A stretch of 64,000 bases of DNA. Source: Ruminococcus sp. GTDB lineage: Bacteria > Bacillota > Clostridia > Oscillospirales > Ruminococcaceae. The DNA is taken from the NCBI GenBank assembly GCA_017519145.1, contig JAFWTA010000038.1, forward strand, positions 1 through 64,000. The letters are read 5' to 3'. How positions within the stretch are numbered: position 1 is the stretch's first letter; each line of letters starts with the position of its first letter. The notes under the pieces were generated by a model that was given only the letters and a program-made list of their open reading frames with translations, searched no databases and was not told where the DNA came from. Of this stretch, positions 57,151 through 64,000 are shown one piece after another. Position numbers and translations under genes: made by a program.

Positions 57151-57175
57151 GTGCTGTTTTCAAAGGAGCATACAG

Positions 57176-58252
57176 ATGAAAAAGGTAATGGTTGGAATGA
57201 GCGGCGGAGTTGACAGCTCCGTAGCGGCAATGCTGCTCCGTGACAGAGGTTATGAAGTCATGGGCGTAACGCTGAAACTCTTTTCCGATGAGGATATATC
57301 CGAGGCACAGAAGGAGGGCAAGACCTGCTGTGCGCTGTCGGACGTGGAGGACGCAAGGAGCGTTGCATACAGGCTCGGCTTCGAGCACCTTGTGTTCAAC
57401 TTTAAGGACAATTTCCGCGAGCACGTTATGAAGCAGTTCGCGGAAAGCTATATAAGCGGCAGAACACCCAATCCATGCATAGAGTGCAACCGCCATGTGA
57501 AGTTCGACAAAATGCTCAGGAGAGCGCAGGAGCTGGGCTATGACTATATAGCTACGGGACACTATGCCGTGAACGAGTACGATGAGGAGAGGGGGCGCTT
57601 TTTGCTGAAACGTCCCAAGGATCGCAGCAAGGATCAGACCTATGTGCTGTATTCTCTCACACAGGAGCAGCTTTCCCACACACTTTTTCCACTTGGTGAG
57701 CTGGAAAAGTCTCAGGTCAGGGAACTTGCGGAGGCGGCAGGTCTGGTGAACTCCAACAAGCCCGACAGTCAGGATATATGCTTTGTACCCGACGGTGACT
57801 ACGCAGGCTTCATACGACGATTTACAGGCTGTGAAACGCCCTGCGGAAGTTTCGTGGATATGGAGGGCAATGTTCTCGGCGAGCACAAGGGCATCATAAA
57901 ATATACCATAGGTCAGCGCAAGGGACTGGGCATAGCTCTGGGACACCCTGCTTATGTGGTGAAGAAGGATATAGCTGCAAATACAGTCACTCTCGGACTT
58001 GAGTCCGACCTGTACACAAAGAGCCTTATCGCCGACGATTTCAATCTTATATCCGTTGAGAAGCTGGAGGCTCCCATGCGTGTGACTGCAAAGACACGTT
58101 ACAGCCAGAAGGAACAGCCTGCGGTGGTGTCATATCTCGGGAATGGCGAGTACATGGTGGAGTTCGACGAGCCGCAAAGAGCCGTTACCAGCGGTCAGGC
58201 GGTAGTCCTCTACGACGGAGATATCGTCGTGGGAGGAGGCACCATAAAATGA
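57176..58252 (+). CDS. mnmA: tRNA-specific 2-thiouridylase MnmA
   Basis: A 358-residue enzyme that adds sulfur to U34 of Lys, Glu and Gln tRNAs. The PP-loop GMSGGVDSSVAAMLL is at the N-end. The two catalytic cysteines are in the PNPCIECNRHVKF region and the later DSQDICFVPDGDY segment. GHYAVN and IGQRKGLGIALG also match. Length is normal. The next gene begins inside its stop (ATGA, 4-bp overlap). Confidence 0.95.
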   Translation: MKKVMVGMSGGVDSSVAAMLLRDRGYEVMGVTLKLFSDEDISEAQKEGKTCCALSDVEDARSVAYRLGFEHLVFNFKDNFREHVMKQFAESYISGRTPNPCIECNRHVKFDKMLRRAQELGYDYIATGHYAVNEYDEERGRFLLKRPKDRSKDQTYVLYSLTQEQLSHTLFPLGELEKSQVRELAEAAGLVNSNKPDSQDICFVPDGDYAGFIRRFTGCETPCGSFVDMEGNVLGEHKGIIKYTIGQRKGLGIALGHPAYVVKKDIAANTVTLGLESDLYTKSLIADDFNLISVEKLEAPMRVTAKTRYSQKEQPAVVSYLGNGEYMVEFDEPQRAVTSGQAVVLYDGDIVVGGGTIK

Positions 58253-59262
58253 GCGAAACCGTTCTGCTTGTGGTAGATGTGCAGAAGCTTATAACCAACG
58301 ACAGACTCTGTTTTTTTGACAGGTTCAGGGAGAACCTGCGCAGTCTCATAGCCGAGGCGAGAAAATGGGGCACGGAGATAGTTTTTATCCGCCACGATGA
58401 CGGCGAGGGGCAGCCTCTGTCAAAGAGGAATGATGGCTACGATATACATGAGGATTTCGCGCCCGAAGCAGGGGAGAGAGTCTTTGACAAGTCTGTGAAC
58501 AGCCCATTCCGCGATACGGGAATGACAGAATACCTGCGCTCAAAGGGCGTAAAAAGGCTCATAGTCACAGGCTTGCAGACCGAATACTGCATAGACGCAA
58601 CGGTGAAGTGCGGCTTCGAGCACGGCTTTGAGATGATAGTTCCCGAATACTGCAATACTACCACCGATAATGAATACATGACCGCGGAGCAGACCTACCG
58701 ATACTATAACGAGTTTATGTGGAAAAACAGGTACGCGCATTGCATTGGTATGGCGAAAGCACTTGATATGATACGGCATAACAACTATGAGCCGGAAAAA
58801 ATCAAGACTGAAAAGGCACATATCATCAGAAGAGCGACAGAAGAAGATGTTTCGAGGATTGCGGAGATACTTGTATTTGCCAAACGAATGAAGTATCGCT
58901 CTATTTTTAATGATGACGCATATTCATTTTGCGAATTGCAAGTATTATCTGTCGCTGAAAAGTACATTGAAAACGGCTTTCTTAACAATATGTTCCTGTA
59001 TGATGACGGAATTATAAAAGGGCTTATCCGCATTGAGAAAGATGAGATCGTTGAATTATATGTGGATCATTTCTTCCAAGGGCAGGGAGTCGGCGCAGAG
59101 CTGATAGAATATGCCAAAGAGAATTATCCTGTCAGTTTTCTATGGACGATTGAAAAGAACACTGATGCAATACGCTTTTATGAAGCACATGGTTTTCATC
59201 TTACGGACATTAAGAAGTTTGAAGAAGGGACCACGGAATATATTGTAAAAATGAAAAGATAA
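58249..59262 (+). CDS. Isochorismatase-like hydrolase fused to a GNAT acetyltransferase
   Basis: A 337-residue two-domain protein. Residues 1 to about 180 are a cysteine hydrolase of the isochorismatase type: LLVVDVQKLI, FDKSVNSPF, the cis-peptide region and nucleophile in LIVTGLQTEYCIDATVK (the Cys). Residues about 187-337 are a GNAT acetyltransferase (IIRRATEEDVSRI, then the acetyl-CoA loop QGQGVGAELIEYAKE and FYEAHGF). The second half is visibly richer in A and T and uses different codons, which suggests that it was joined recently. The substrates of both halves are unknown. Confidence 0.82.
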   Translation: MSETVLLVVDVQKLITNDRLCFFDRFRENLRSLIAEARKWGTEIVFIRHDDGEGQPLSKRNDGYDIHEDFAPEAGERVFDKSVNSPFRDTGMTEYLRSKGVKRLIVTGLQTEYCIDATVKCGFEHGFEMIVPEYCNTTTDNEYMTAEQTYRYYNEFMWKNRYAHCIGMAKALDMIRHNNYEPEKIKTEKAHIIRRATEEDVSRIAEILVFAKRMKYRSIFNDDAYSFCELQVLSVAEKYIENGFLNNMFLYDDGIIKGLIRIEKDEIVELYVDHFFQGQGVGAELIEYAKENYPVSFLWTIEKNTDAIRFYEAHGFHLTDIKKFEEGTTEYIVKMKR

Positions 59263-59284
59263 TATTTACCGAAAAAGGAACATT

Positions 59285-60007
59285 ATGGAATACAAATACG
59301 AAAAGCTAACCGATAAAATATACGTCTGCGCCAGCAGCGACCATCGCTTCGGCACAGACGCTTTTCTGCTGGCGGACTTTTCACAGTACCGCGCCAAGGA
59401 CAAGGTCTGCGACCTTGGTACGGGCTGCGGCATAATACCGCTGATAATGCAGAAGAAGCTGCCTCCTAAGGTCACCTATGCCGTGGATATACAGGAAGGG
59501 GCCATAGAGCAGCTTCGGCTGGGACTTGAAAAGAGTGAGACAACGGGGATAGTTCCTGTCTGTGCAGACCTGAAAGAGCTGTGGGAGGGCGCTCCGCTGG
59601 GACAGCTTGACCTTGTGACCTGCAATCCGCCGTATAAGGTGAACAATGCAGGCTTCCAGAGCGTTATCACTGCCCAGAAAATAGCCAGACATGAGATATT
59701 ATGCACCATTGATGACGTCTGTGCGGCTGCACAGAAGCTGCTGAAATTCGGGGGAAGACTTTGTGTCTGCAACCGTCCCGAAAGGCTCAGCGACGTTATA
59801 TTTGCCATGAAGAGCCACGACATCGAGCCTAAGAGACTTCGCTTCGTATCGAAAAACGCTGAGGAAGCTCCGTGGCTGTTCCTCATCGAAGGCAAAAAGG
59901 GCTCAAAGCCTTTCATGAAAGTGGAGCCGCAGTTGTACATACGCAGCGAGAACGGCTTCTCGGAGGAGCTTCAGAAGATATACGACACAGGAAAGGAGCA
60001 GGTATGA
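59285..60007 (+). CDS. tRNA1(Val) adenine-37 N6-methyltransferase-like protein
   Basis: A 240-residue class I methylase of the YfiC/TrmN6 family. SAM motif I is CDLGTGCGIIPLIM and the catalytic motif is NPPYKVN. In Firmicutes this gene is usually next to rsmI, as here (4-bp overlap). The substrate is expected to be A37 of a tRNA; this is inferred from the family. Confidence 0.85.
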   Translation: MEYKYEKLTDKIYVCASSDHRFGTDAFLLADFSQYRAKDKVCDLGTGCGIIPLIMQKKLPPKVTYAVDIQEGAIEQLRLGLEKSETTGIVPVCADLKELWEGAPLGQLDLVTCNPPYKVNNAGFQSVITAQKIARHEILCTIDDVCAAAQKLLKFGGRLCVCNRPERLSDVIFAMKSHDIEPKRLRFVSKNAEEAPWLFLIEGKKGSKPFMKVEPQLYIRSENGFSEELQKIYDTGKEQV

Positions 60008-60828
60008 GCGGAACATTTTACGTTATAGGCACTCCCATCGGGAACCTTGAGGATATAACTCTACGTCAGCTCGATACACTGGCAGCAGTGGACTTCATCT
60101 GTGCGGAGGATACCCGTGTTACACTGAAGCTGCTGAACCGCTTCGACATAAAAAAGCAGCTCATAAGCTTTCATGAGCACAGCTCAAAAGCAGACGCACA
60201 GCGCATAATCGACAGACTTCTTGCAGGGGAGAGCTGCGGTATCGTTACCGACGCGGGAATGCCCTGTATATCCGACCCGGGAGAGGTGCTTGTGAAGATG
60301 TGTGCCGAGCAGGGCATAGACATAAAGGTGGTCCCCGGTCCAAGCGCCGTAGTTTCGGCTGTTGCGGTGTCGGGGCTGAGCACTCGCAGGTTCACATTCG
60401 AGGGCTTCCTGCCCGTTCCGAAAAAGGAGAGAGCCGAGCGCCTTGAAAAGCTCCGCGGCGAGACCGCAGTCATGGTGTTCTACGAAGCTCCCCATAAACT
60501 GAAGACCACTCTTGCGGACCTTTGCGGTTTCTTCGGCGGTGACCGCAGGATAGCACTCTGCCGCGAGCTTACCAAGATACATGAGGAGGTCATAAGACTT
60601 ACTCTGTCGGAGGCAGTCGAGTACTACAGCATCAATGAACCAAAGGGTGAGTTCGTCCTCGTGCTTGAGGGAGCTTCTGAGGATGCAGAGGACGGTATCA
60701 CCATCGAACAGGCTATGGAGCAGGTGATGAAGCTCATAGATATGGGCGAAAAGCCCACAGAAGCCTGCAAGGCTGTGGCAAAGGAAACAGGCTTCCGTAA
60801 GAGTGAGCTTTATGCGAAGCTTCAGTAA
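60004..60828 (+). CDS. rsmI: 16S rRNA (cytidine-1402) 2'-O-methyltransferase
   Basis: A 274-residue tetrapyrrole-methylase-fold enzyme. Typical text: YVIGTPIGNLEDITLRQLDTL, FICAEDTRVTLKLL, SFHEHSS, IVTDAGMPCISDPG and PGPSAVVSAVAVSGL. It methylates C1402 of 16S rRNA. The start ATG 60004 overlaps the upstream gene (ATGA); a longer frame upstream lies inside that gene. Confidence 0.95.
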   Translation: MSGTFYVIGTPIGNLEDITLRQLDTLAAVDFICAEDTRVTLKLLNRFDIKKQLISFHEHSSKADAQRIIDRLLAGESCGIVTDAGMPCISDPGEVLVKMCAEQGIDIKVVPGPSAVVSAVAVSGLSTRRFTFEGFLPVPKKERAERLEKLRGETAVMVFYEAPHKLKTTLADLCGFFGGDRRIALCRELTKIHEEVIRLTLSEAVEYYSINEPKGEFVLVLEGASEDAEDGITIEQAMEQVMKLIDMGEKPTEACKAVAKETGFRKSELYAKLQ

Positions 60829-60909
60829 AAAAGCCGCGTATGACCGCCGAAGAAGTTTCCTACATTATAATAATATAATGATAGAAAAATGAAAATTAGT
60901 GTAAAAAGC

Positions 60910-60938
60910 TTGAAATTGTAAAGAATTTGTGATATAAT
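60910..60938 (+). promoter_or_regulatory. Promoter of the PHP phosphoesterase unit
   Basis: TTGAAA, 17 bp, TATAAT. The leader of about 115 nt before the gene holds a 7-bp stem (GCCGCAG / CTGCGGC, about 61023-61045). Confidence 0.75.
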
Positions 60939-61060
60939 TATTAGCGTTATTATTACTGTTTCAGTAATATGTGTAACCATGTTCCCAATAAAGCGCTATA
61001 TCAATACAATTATAAATATTCTGCCGCAGATACAAGACCTGCGGCGAAAGAAGGTTCTTT

Positions 61061-61897
61061 ATGATTTGCGATCTGCACTGTCACACCACGCTTTCCGACG
61101 GCTCTCTGGGCATCGAAGACGTTATTGCTCAGGCGAAGCGCATGAATATCGACTGGCTCTCCATTACAGACCATGATACCATGGCTTCATTTTCAAGAGC
61201 TGACGTTCTGGGCGACCGCGCAGGAGTAAAGATACTCCACGGCGTAGAGCTTTCAGCGTGGGATAAGGAAAGAAACAGCAAGGTACACATACTTTGCTAC
61301 GCTCCGTCAAAGCCCAACAGACTTGAGGGGCTTTGCCTCAAATCCTGCGAGATAAGAAAGGAATGCTCCAGAGAAATGATCGAAAAGGTCATGGAGAAGT
61401 TCCCGATCACACAGGAAAGCATACTGAAACGCACAACGGCTTCAAAGAGCATATTCAAGCAGCATATCATGCGCGCCCTTATAGACTACGGCTATGCGCT
61501 GGAGTTCTACGGCGACCTTGACCGAGAGCTTTTCAATCCGGAAAACGGCTCCTGCTACGTTGAGCGTGAATATCCTGACGTAAATTTTGTTATTGACCTG
61601 ATACACACTGCAAAGGGCGTTGCTGTCATGGCTCACCCTGCGCAATACAATAATATCGAGCTTCTTGAGGAGCTTGCCAAGAAAGGAAAGATCGACGGCG
61701 TTGAGGTGGGACACTTCTCAGCCGACGAAAACTGCCGCAGGGAGCTTTCAGCCATTGCACAGAAGTACGGGCTCATTGAGACCGGCGGTTCGGATTTCCA
61801 CGGACTCTATAACAAGGTGCCCACACATCTTGGCAGCGAGACTACCACAAAGGAAAACCTCGACAGGATCCTCAAGCTGGCTGCAAGCATGAAATAA
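61061..61897 (+). CDS. PHP-domain phosphoesterase (RnAM/TrpH-like)
   Basis: A 278-residue PHP metallo-phosphoesterase. Metal-binding motifs are in order: DLHCHTTLSDGSLG, SITDHDTMAS, GVELSAW, MAHPAQY and GSDFHGLY. Related proteins trim the 5' ends of RNA fragments or cut 3',5'-bisnucleotides. AAGAAGGT precedes the ATG. It leads a unit with the DUF218 gene and the small gene behind. Confidence 0.87.
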   Translation: MICDLHCHTTLSDGSLGIEDVIAQAKRMNIDWLSITDHDTMASFSRADVLGDRAGVKILHGVELSAWDKERNSKVHILCYAPSKPNRLEGLCLKSCEIRKECSREMIEKVMEKFPITQESILKRTTASKSIFKQHIMRALIDYGYALEFYGDLDRELFNPENGSCYVEREYPDVNFVIDLIHTAKGVAVMAHPAQYNNIELLEELAKKGKIDGVEVGHFSADENCRRELSAIAQKYGLIETGGSDFHGLYNKVPTHLGSETTTKENLDRILKLAASMK

Positions 61898-61906
61898 GAG
61901 GTAAAA

Positions 61907-62668
61907 ATGAGCTTAAAGATCATACCGTTCATACTGTTTCTGGGACTGTTCCTGCTTTTTGCAGCGCCTGTCGCCATGGGGATAATCAACCTCGGCAACG
62001 GCGTCGGGATGGCGTTATCCGCTGTGATGATTCTGATAGTGCTGTTCTGGGGAAAGTTCACTGGAGCTGTGGGAAAATGCTGGGATAAGCCGCTGGGAAA
62101 GATAGTTCTTTCCCTTCTTGGACTTGCTGCGGCAGCAGCTATAGTTCTGGCTGTGGTCATCAGCGTTTTCATGATACGGGAAGCAAATGATCCGCCCAAG
62201 GACGAGAACACCACGGTCGTGGTGCTTGGCTGCAAGGTAAAGAACGGTGCTCCCAGCCTTATGCTGAAGAGAAGGCTTGATGCCGCTTACGGCTATCTTT
62301 CCGAGCATGAAAGTGTCTGCGCCGTCGTTTCCGGCGGACAGGGAAGTGATGAAGCTGTCAGCGAGGCACAGTGCATGAGAGATTATCTTGTGTCAAGGGG
62401 AATATCTCCCGACAGGATATTCATGGAGGATAAGTCCGTGAACACTGAGGAAAATCTCCGCTTTTCAAAGGCTGTTATCAGCGAGAACGGACTTCCCGGG
62501 AGGATCACTCTTGTTACCGATAATTTCCATCAGTACCGCGCAGAGCTCATAGCCAATTCAAACGGTATAGAGGCATATAACATATCGGGCAAGACCTCGT
62601 GGTATCTGCTTCCTACTTACGGAGTCAGAGAATGGTTCGGTATCGTCTACTATAAGCTTTTCGGTTAG
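61907..62668 (+). CDS. DUF218 (YdcF/ElyC-like) membrane protein
   Basis: A 253-residue protein with two or three N-terminal membrane helices (about 5-85) and an extracellular DUF218 domain: TVVVLGCKVKNGAPSLML, VVSGGQGSDEAVSEAQCM, then NTEENLRFS and LVTDNFHQYRAELI. ElyC-type proteins affect wall synthesis; the chemistry is unknown. It lies 9 bp after the PHP gene. Confidence 0.85.
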   Translation: MSLKIIPFILFLGLFLLFAAPVAMGIINLGNGVGMALSAVMILIVLFWGKFTGAVGKCWDKPLGKIVLSLLGLAAAAAIVLAVVISVFMIREANDPPKDENTTVVVLGCKVKNGAPSLMLKRRLDAAYGYLSEHESVCAVVSGGQGSDEAVSEAQCMRDYLVSRGISPDRIFMEDKSVNTEENLRFSKAVISENGLPGRITLVTDNFHQYRAELIANSNGIEAYNISGKTSWYLLPTYGVREWFGIVYYKLFG

Positions 62669-62679
62669 GAGCTATTGGC

Positions 62680-62859
62680 GTGAAATGGGTCATAATGCGG
62701 ATATCCGATGGTATGTATGCGGTATCATCGCGGTTTTTTGTATTCAATAAGCTGTATGCAAGGCGCTTCAACACAAGGAAGCAGGCAGAGGCTTATATGA
62801 TATCATCAGGTTTTGACAAAAGGGCGTACACCGCCTGTGAGCTTGAAGTTGAGACATAA
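62680..62859 (+). CDS. Small protein of 59 residues, unknown
   Basis: A short frame starting GTG 62680 with AGGAG 8 bases upstream and ending TAA 62857-62859. It reads MKWVIMRISDGMYAVSSRFF and continues basic and aromatic (KLYARRFNTRKQAEAYM), ending CELEVET. The good ribosome site and fit in the gap before the next gene support it as real. I do not recognise a family. Confidence 0.6.
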   Translation: MKWVIMRISDGMYAVSSRFFVFNKLYARRFNTRKQAEAYMISSGFDKRAYTACELEVET

Positions 62860-62924
62860 TCGGCTGAATGCATCAGCCGGACTGCTATTTAATAGTATAA
62901 GTTATTTGTAAAGGAATGGTTATT

Positions 62925-64000
62925 TTGAAGATCGGTTTTTCAACACTTGCTTGTCCTGAATGGTCGTGGACTGATATCTACTCTATGGCTAAGGACTTCA
63001 GATTTGACGGAATTGAGATAAGAGGTCTCGGCAATGAGATATTTTCCGTTAAGGCACAGCCCTTTACAGAGTCTCAGCTACCCAATACAGTTGCAAAGCT
63101 CCGCTCACTCGGACTGGAGATCCCCTGTCTTTCTTCGGGTGCCTGCCTGAAGTTCAAGGACAAGTATCAGGAGGCTGAGGACGAGATCAGGGCTTATGCT
63201 CAGCTGGCTCAGAAGCTCGGTGCTTCTTATATAAGAATACTCGGTGATCTTGAGCCTGCACCCGGAGGCGATGTTGATGATGAGTATATCGTAGAGACAC
63301 TGAAGAAACTTGTTCCAATTGCTGAGGAGTACAATGTTACACTGCTGGTGGAGACCAACGGCGTATACTCCGATACTGCCCGTCTTGCAAAGATCCTCGA
63401 CAGCGTAAAGAGCAGAAAGGTAGCTGCCCTTTGGGATATGCACCACCCCTACCGCTATAACAACGAGTCTCCCGAGACAACTGTTGCAAACCTTGGCGAG
63501 TATATAAAGTACATTCAGGTCAAGGACAGCGTTATGCGCGAGGACGGCACTGTTGAGTACCGCATAATGGGCACAGGTGACATTCCCGTAAAGCAGATGA
63601 TAGAGGCTCTCGATACCATCAACTACAACGGCTATATTTCGCTGGAATGGGTAAAGCGCTGGGCAAGAGATCTCAGCGACGCAGGTATAGTTATACCTCA
63701 GTTCGCAGAGTATATGGCTCCCTACAAGAAGTCACACAAGCATCCTCTCCAGACAAATATGAGAGGGGATGGTCAGTATCCATGGCCCAAGGAGAGGATA
63801 CTCAACTACACATTCCCCGACATACTTGACCGTATCTGTGAGCAGTTCCCCAATCAGTATGCGTTCCGCTATACTGAGCTGGACTACACGAGAACATATC
63901 CCGAGTTCCGCGACGACGTAGACAACTTCGCACGTTCACTCCTTGCAATGGGCGTAAAGAAGGGAGACCACGTTGCTATCTGGGCTACAAATGTACCCCA
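62925..64000 (+). CDS. Sugar isomerase/epimerase-like TIM barrel fused to AMP-dependent ligase (partial)
   Basis: An open frame of 358 codons that runs off the window end. Residues 1 to about 265 are an AP-endonuclease-2/sugar-phosphate-isomerase-type barrel (KIGFSTLACPEWSW, DGIEIRGLGNE, VETNGVYSDT, ALWDMHHPYR, YISLEWVKRW). After a short link, from about residue 285, an AMP-binding (acyl-CoA synthetase) domain begins (PDILDRICEQFPNQYAFRY, then FARSLLAMGVKKGDHVAIWATN). The start is TTG 62925, with AAAGGA 9 bases upstream; ATG 62916 is in frame but too close to it. The two domains in one chain suggest a linked pathway, possibly carbohydrate and acid handling; function unknown. Confidence 0.75.
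   Translation, partial: MKIGFSTLACPEWSWTDIYSMAKDFRFDGIEIRGLGNEIFSVKAQPFTESQLPNTVAKLRSLGLEIPCLSSGACLKFKDKYQEAEDEIRAYAQLAQKLGASYIRILGDLEPAPGGDVDDEYIVETLKKLVPIAEEYNVTLLVETNGVYSDTARLAKILDSVKSRKVAALWDMHHPYRYNNESPETTVANLGEYIKYIQVKDSVMREDGTVEYRIMGTGDIPVKQMIEALDTINYNGYISLEWVKRWARDLSDAGIVIPQFAEYMAPYKKSHKHPLQTNMRGDGQYPWPKERILNYTFPDILDRICEQFPNQYAFRYTELDYTRTYPEFRDDVDNFARSLLAMGVKKGDHVAIWATNVP

Noticed and set aside
57023-57946. A 307-codon minus-strand frame
   Set aside because: Antisense to the HAD gene and mnmA, which are clear.

Overview
The window reads as chromosomal DNA of a Gram-positive anaerobe of the Ruminococcaceae, most like a cellulolytic Ruminococcus (R. flavefaciens or R. champanellensis type). 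Three things point there. Five secreted proteins carry type I dockerin modules, the plugs that attach enzymes to a cellulosome. A forespore sigma factor (SigG) is present, with other Firmicutes genes (MnmA, RsmI, TmcAL, LCP, ComEA). Almost every intergenic region has a textbook sigma-A promoter (TTGACA-like, 17 bp, TATAAT). The genus is inferred from content; no species call is possible from sequence reading alone.

Layout. Positions 1-552 are the end of an rRNA operon (23S 3' end, 5S, a CAT tRNA that looks like Ile2). 599-6708 hold a ComEA-like protein, an alpha-galactosidase/sugar transporter/TetR operon, and a divergent uncharacterised GT-B-like gene; two 17-bp palindromes lie between TetR and that gene. 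7186-17570 is a fibre-degradation island: GH30 xylanase-CBM22-dockerin-esterase, a double GH43 dockerin protein, a GH5 dockerin endoglucanase and a DUF4832 dockerin protein. 17629-26353 hold an EAL phosphodiesterase, an orphan C-terminally short BREX-type PglX methylase, a GH3 hexosaminidase, an FNT channel and a dockerin transglutaminase-like protein. 26685-33934 hold an aminotransferase, a YhfC-like membrane protein, an LCP ligase, a degenerate P-type-ATPase-like protein and RlmB.

34088-39892 is one tight operon: MBOAT acyltransferase, DHHW/SGNH protein, FkbH-like HAD protein, acyl carrier protein and metallophosphoesterase. It is the best candidate here for an undescribed system. FkbH enzymes load a glyceryl group from a glycolytic intermediate onto an ACP, and MBOAT plus SGNH partners normally move acyl groups across the membrane onto surface polymers, so the operon may decorate a wall polymer with glyceryl or a related three-carbon acyl group. 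40197-41645 encode an SPFH/NfeD pair, 41769-45896 a sugar ABC importer with a GH105 unsaturated-uronyl hydrolase, and 46008-53923 SigG, PdxY, an AraC regulator, an ECF sigma/membrane sensor pair, a DUF3737 protein and AckA.

54163-64000 run on the plus strand: TmcAL, a C39-like lipoprotein, a HAD phosphatase, MnmA, an isochorismatase-GNAT fusion, a TrmN6-like methylase, RsmI, a PHP phosphoesterase, a DUF218 protein, a 59-residue small protein, and the start of a sugar-isomerase/AMP-ligase fusion that runs off the window. Working together, the dockerin enzymes would cut xylan, arabinoxylan and beta-glucan outside the cell. The alpha-galactosidase and GH105 operons would import and finish oligosaccharides, and AckA would make ATP and acetate from the products.
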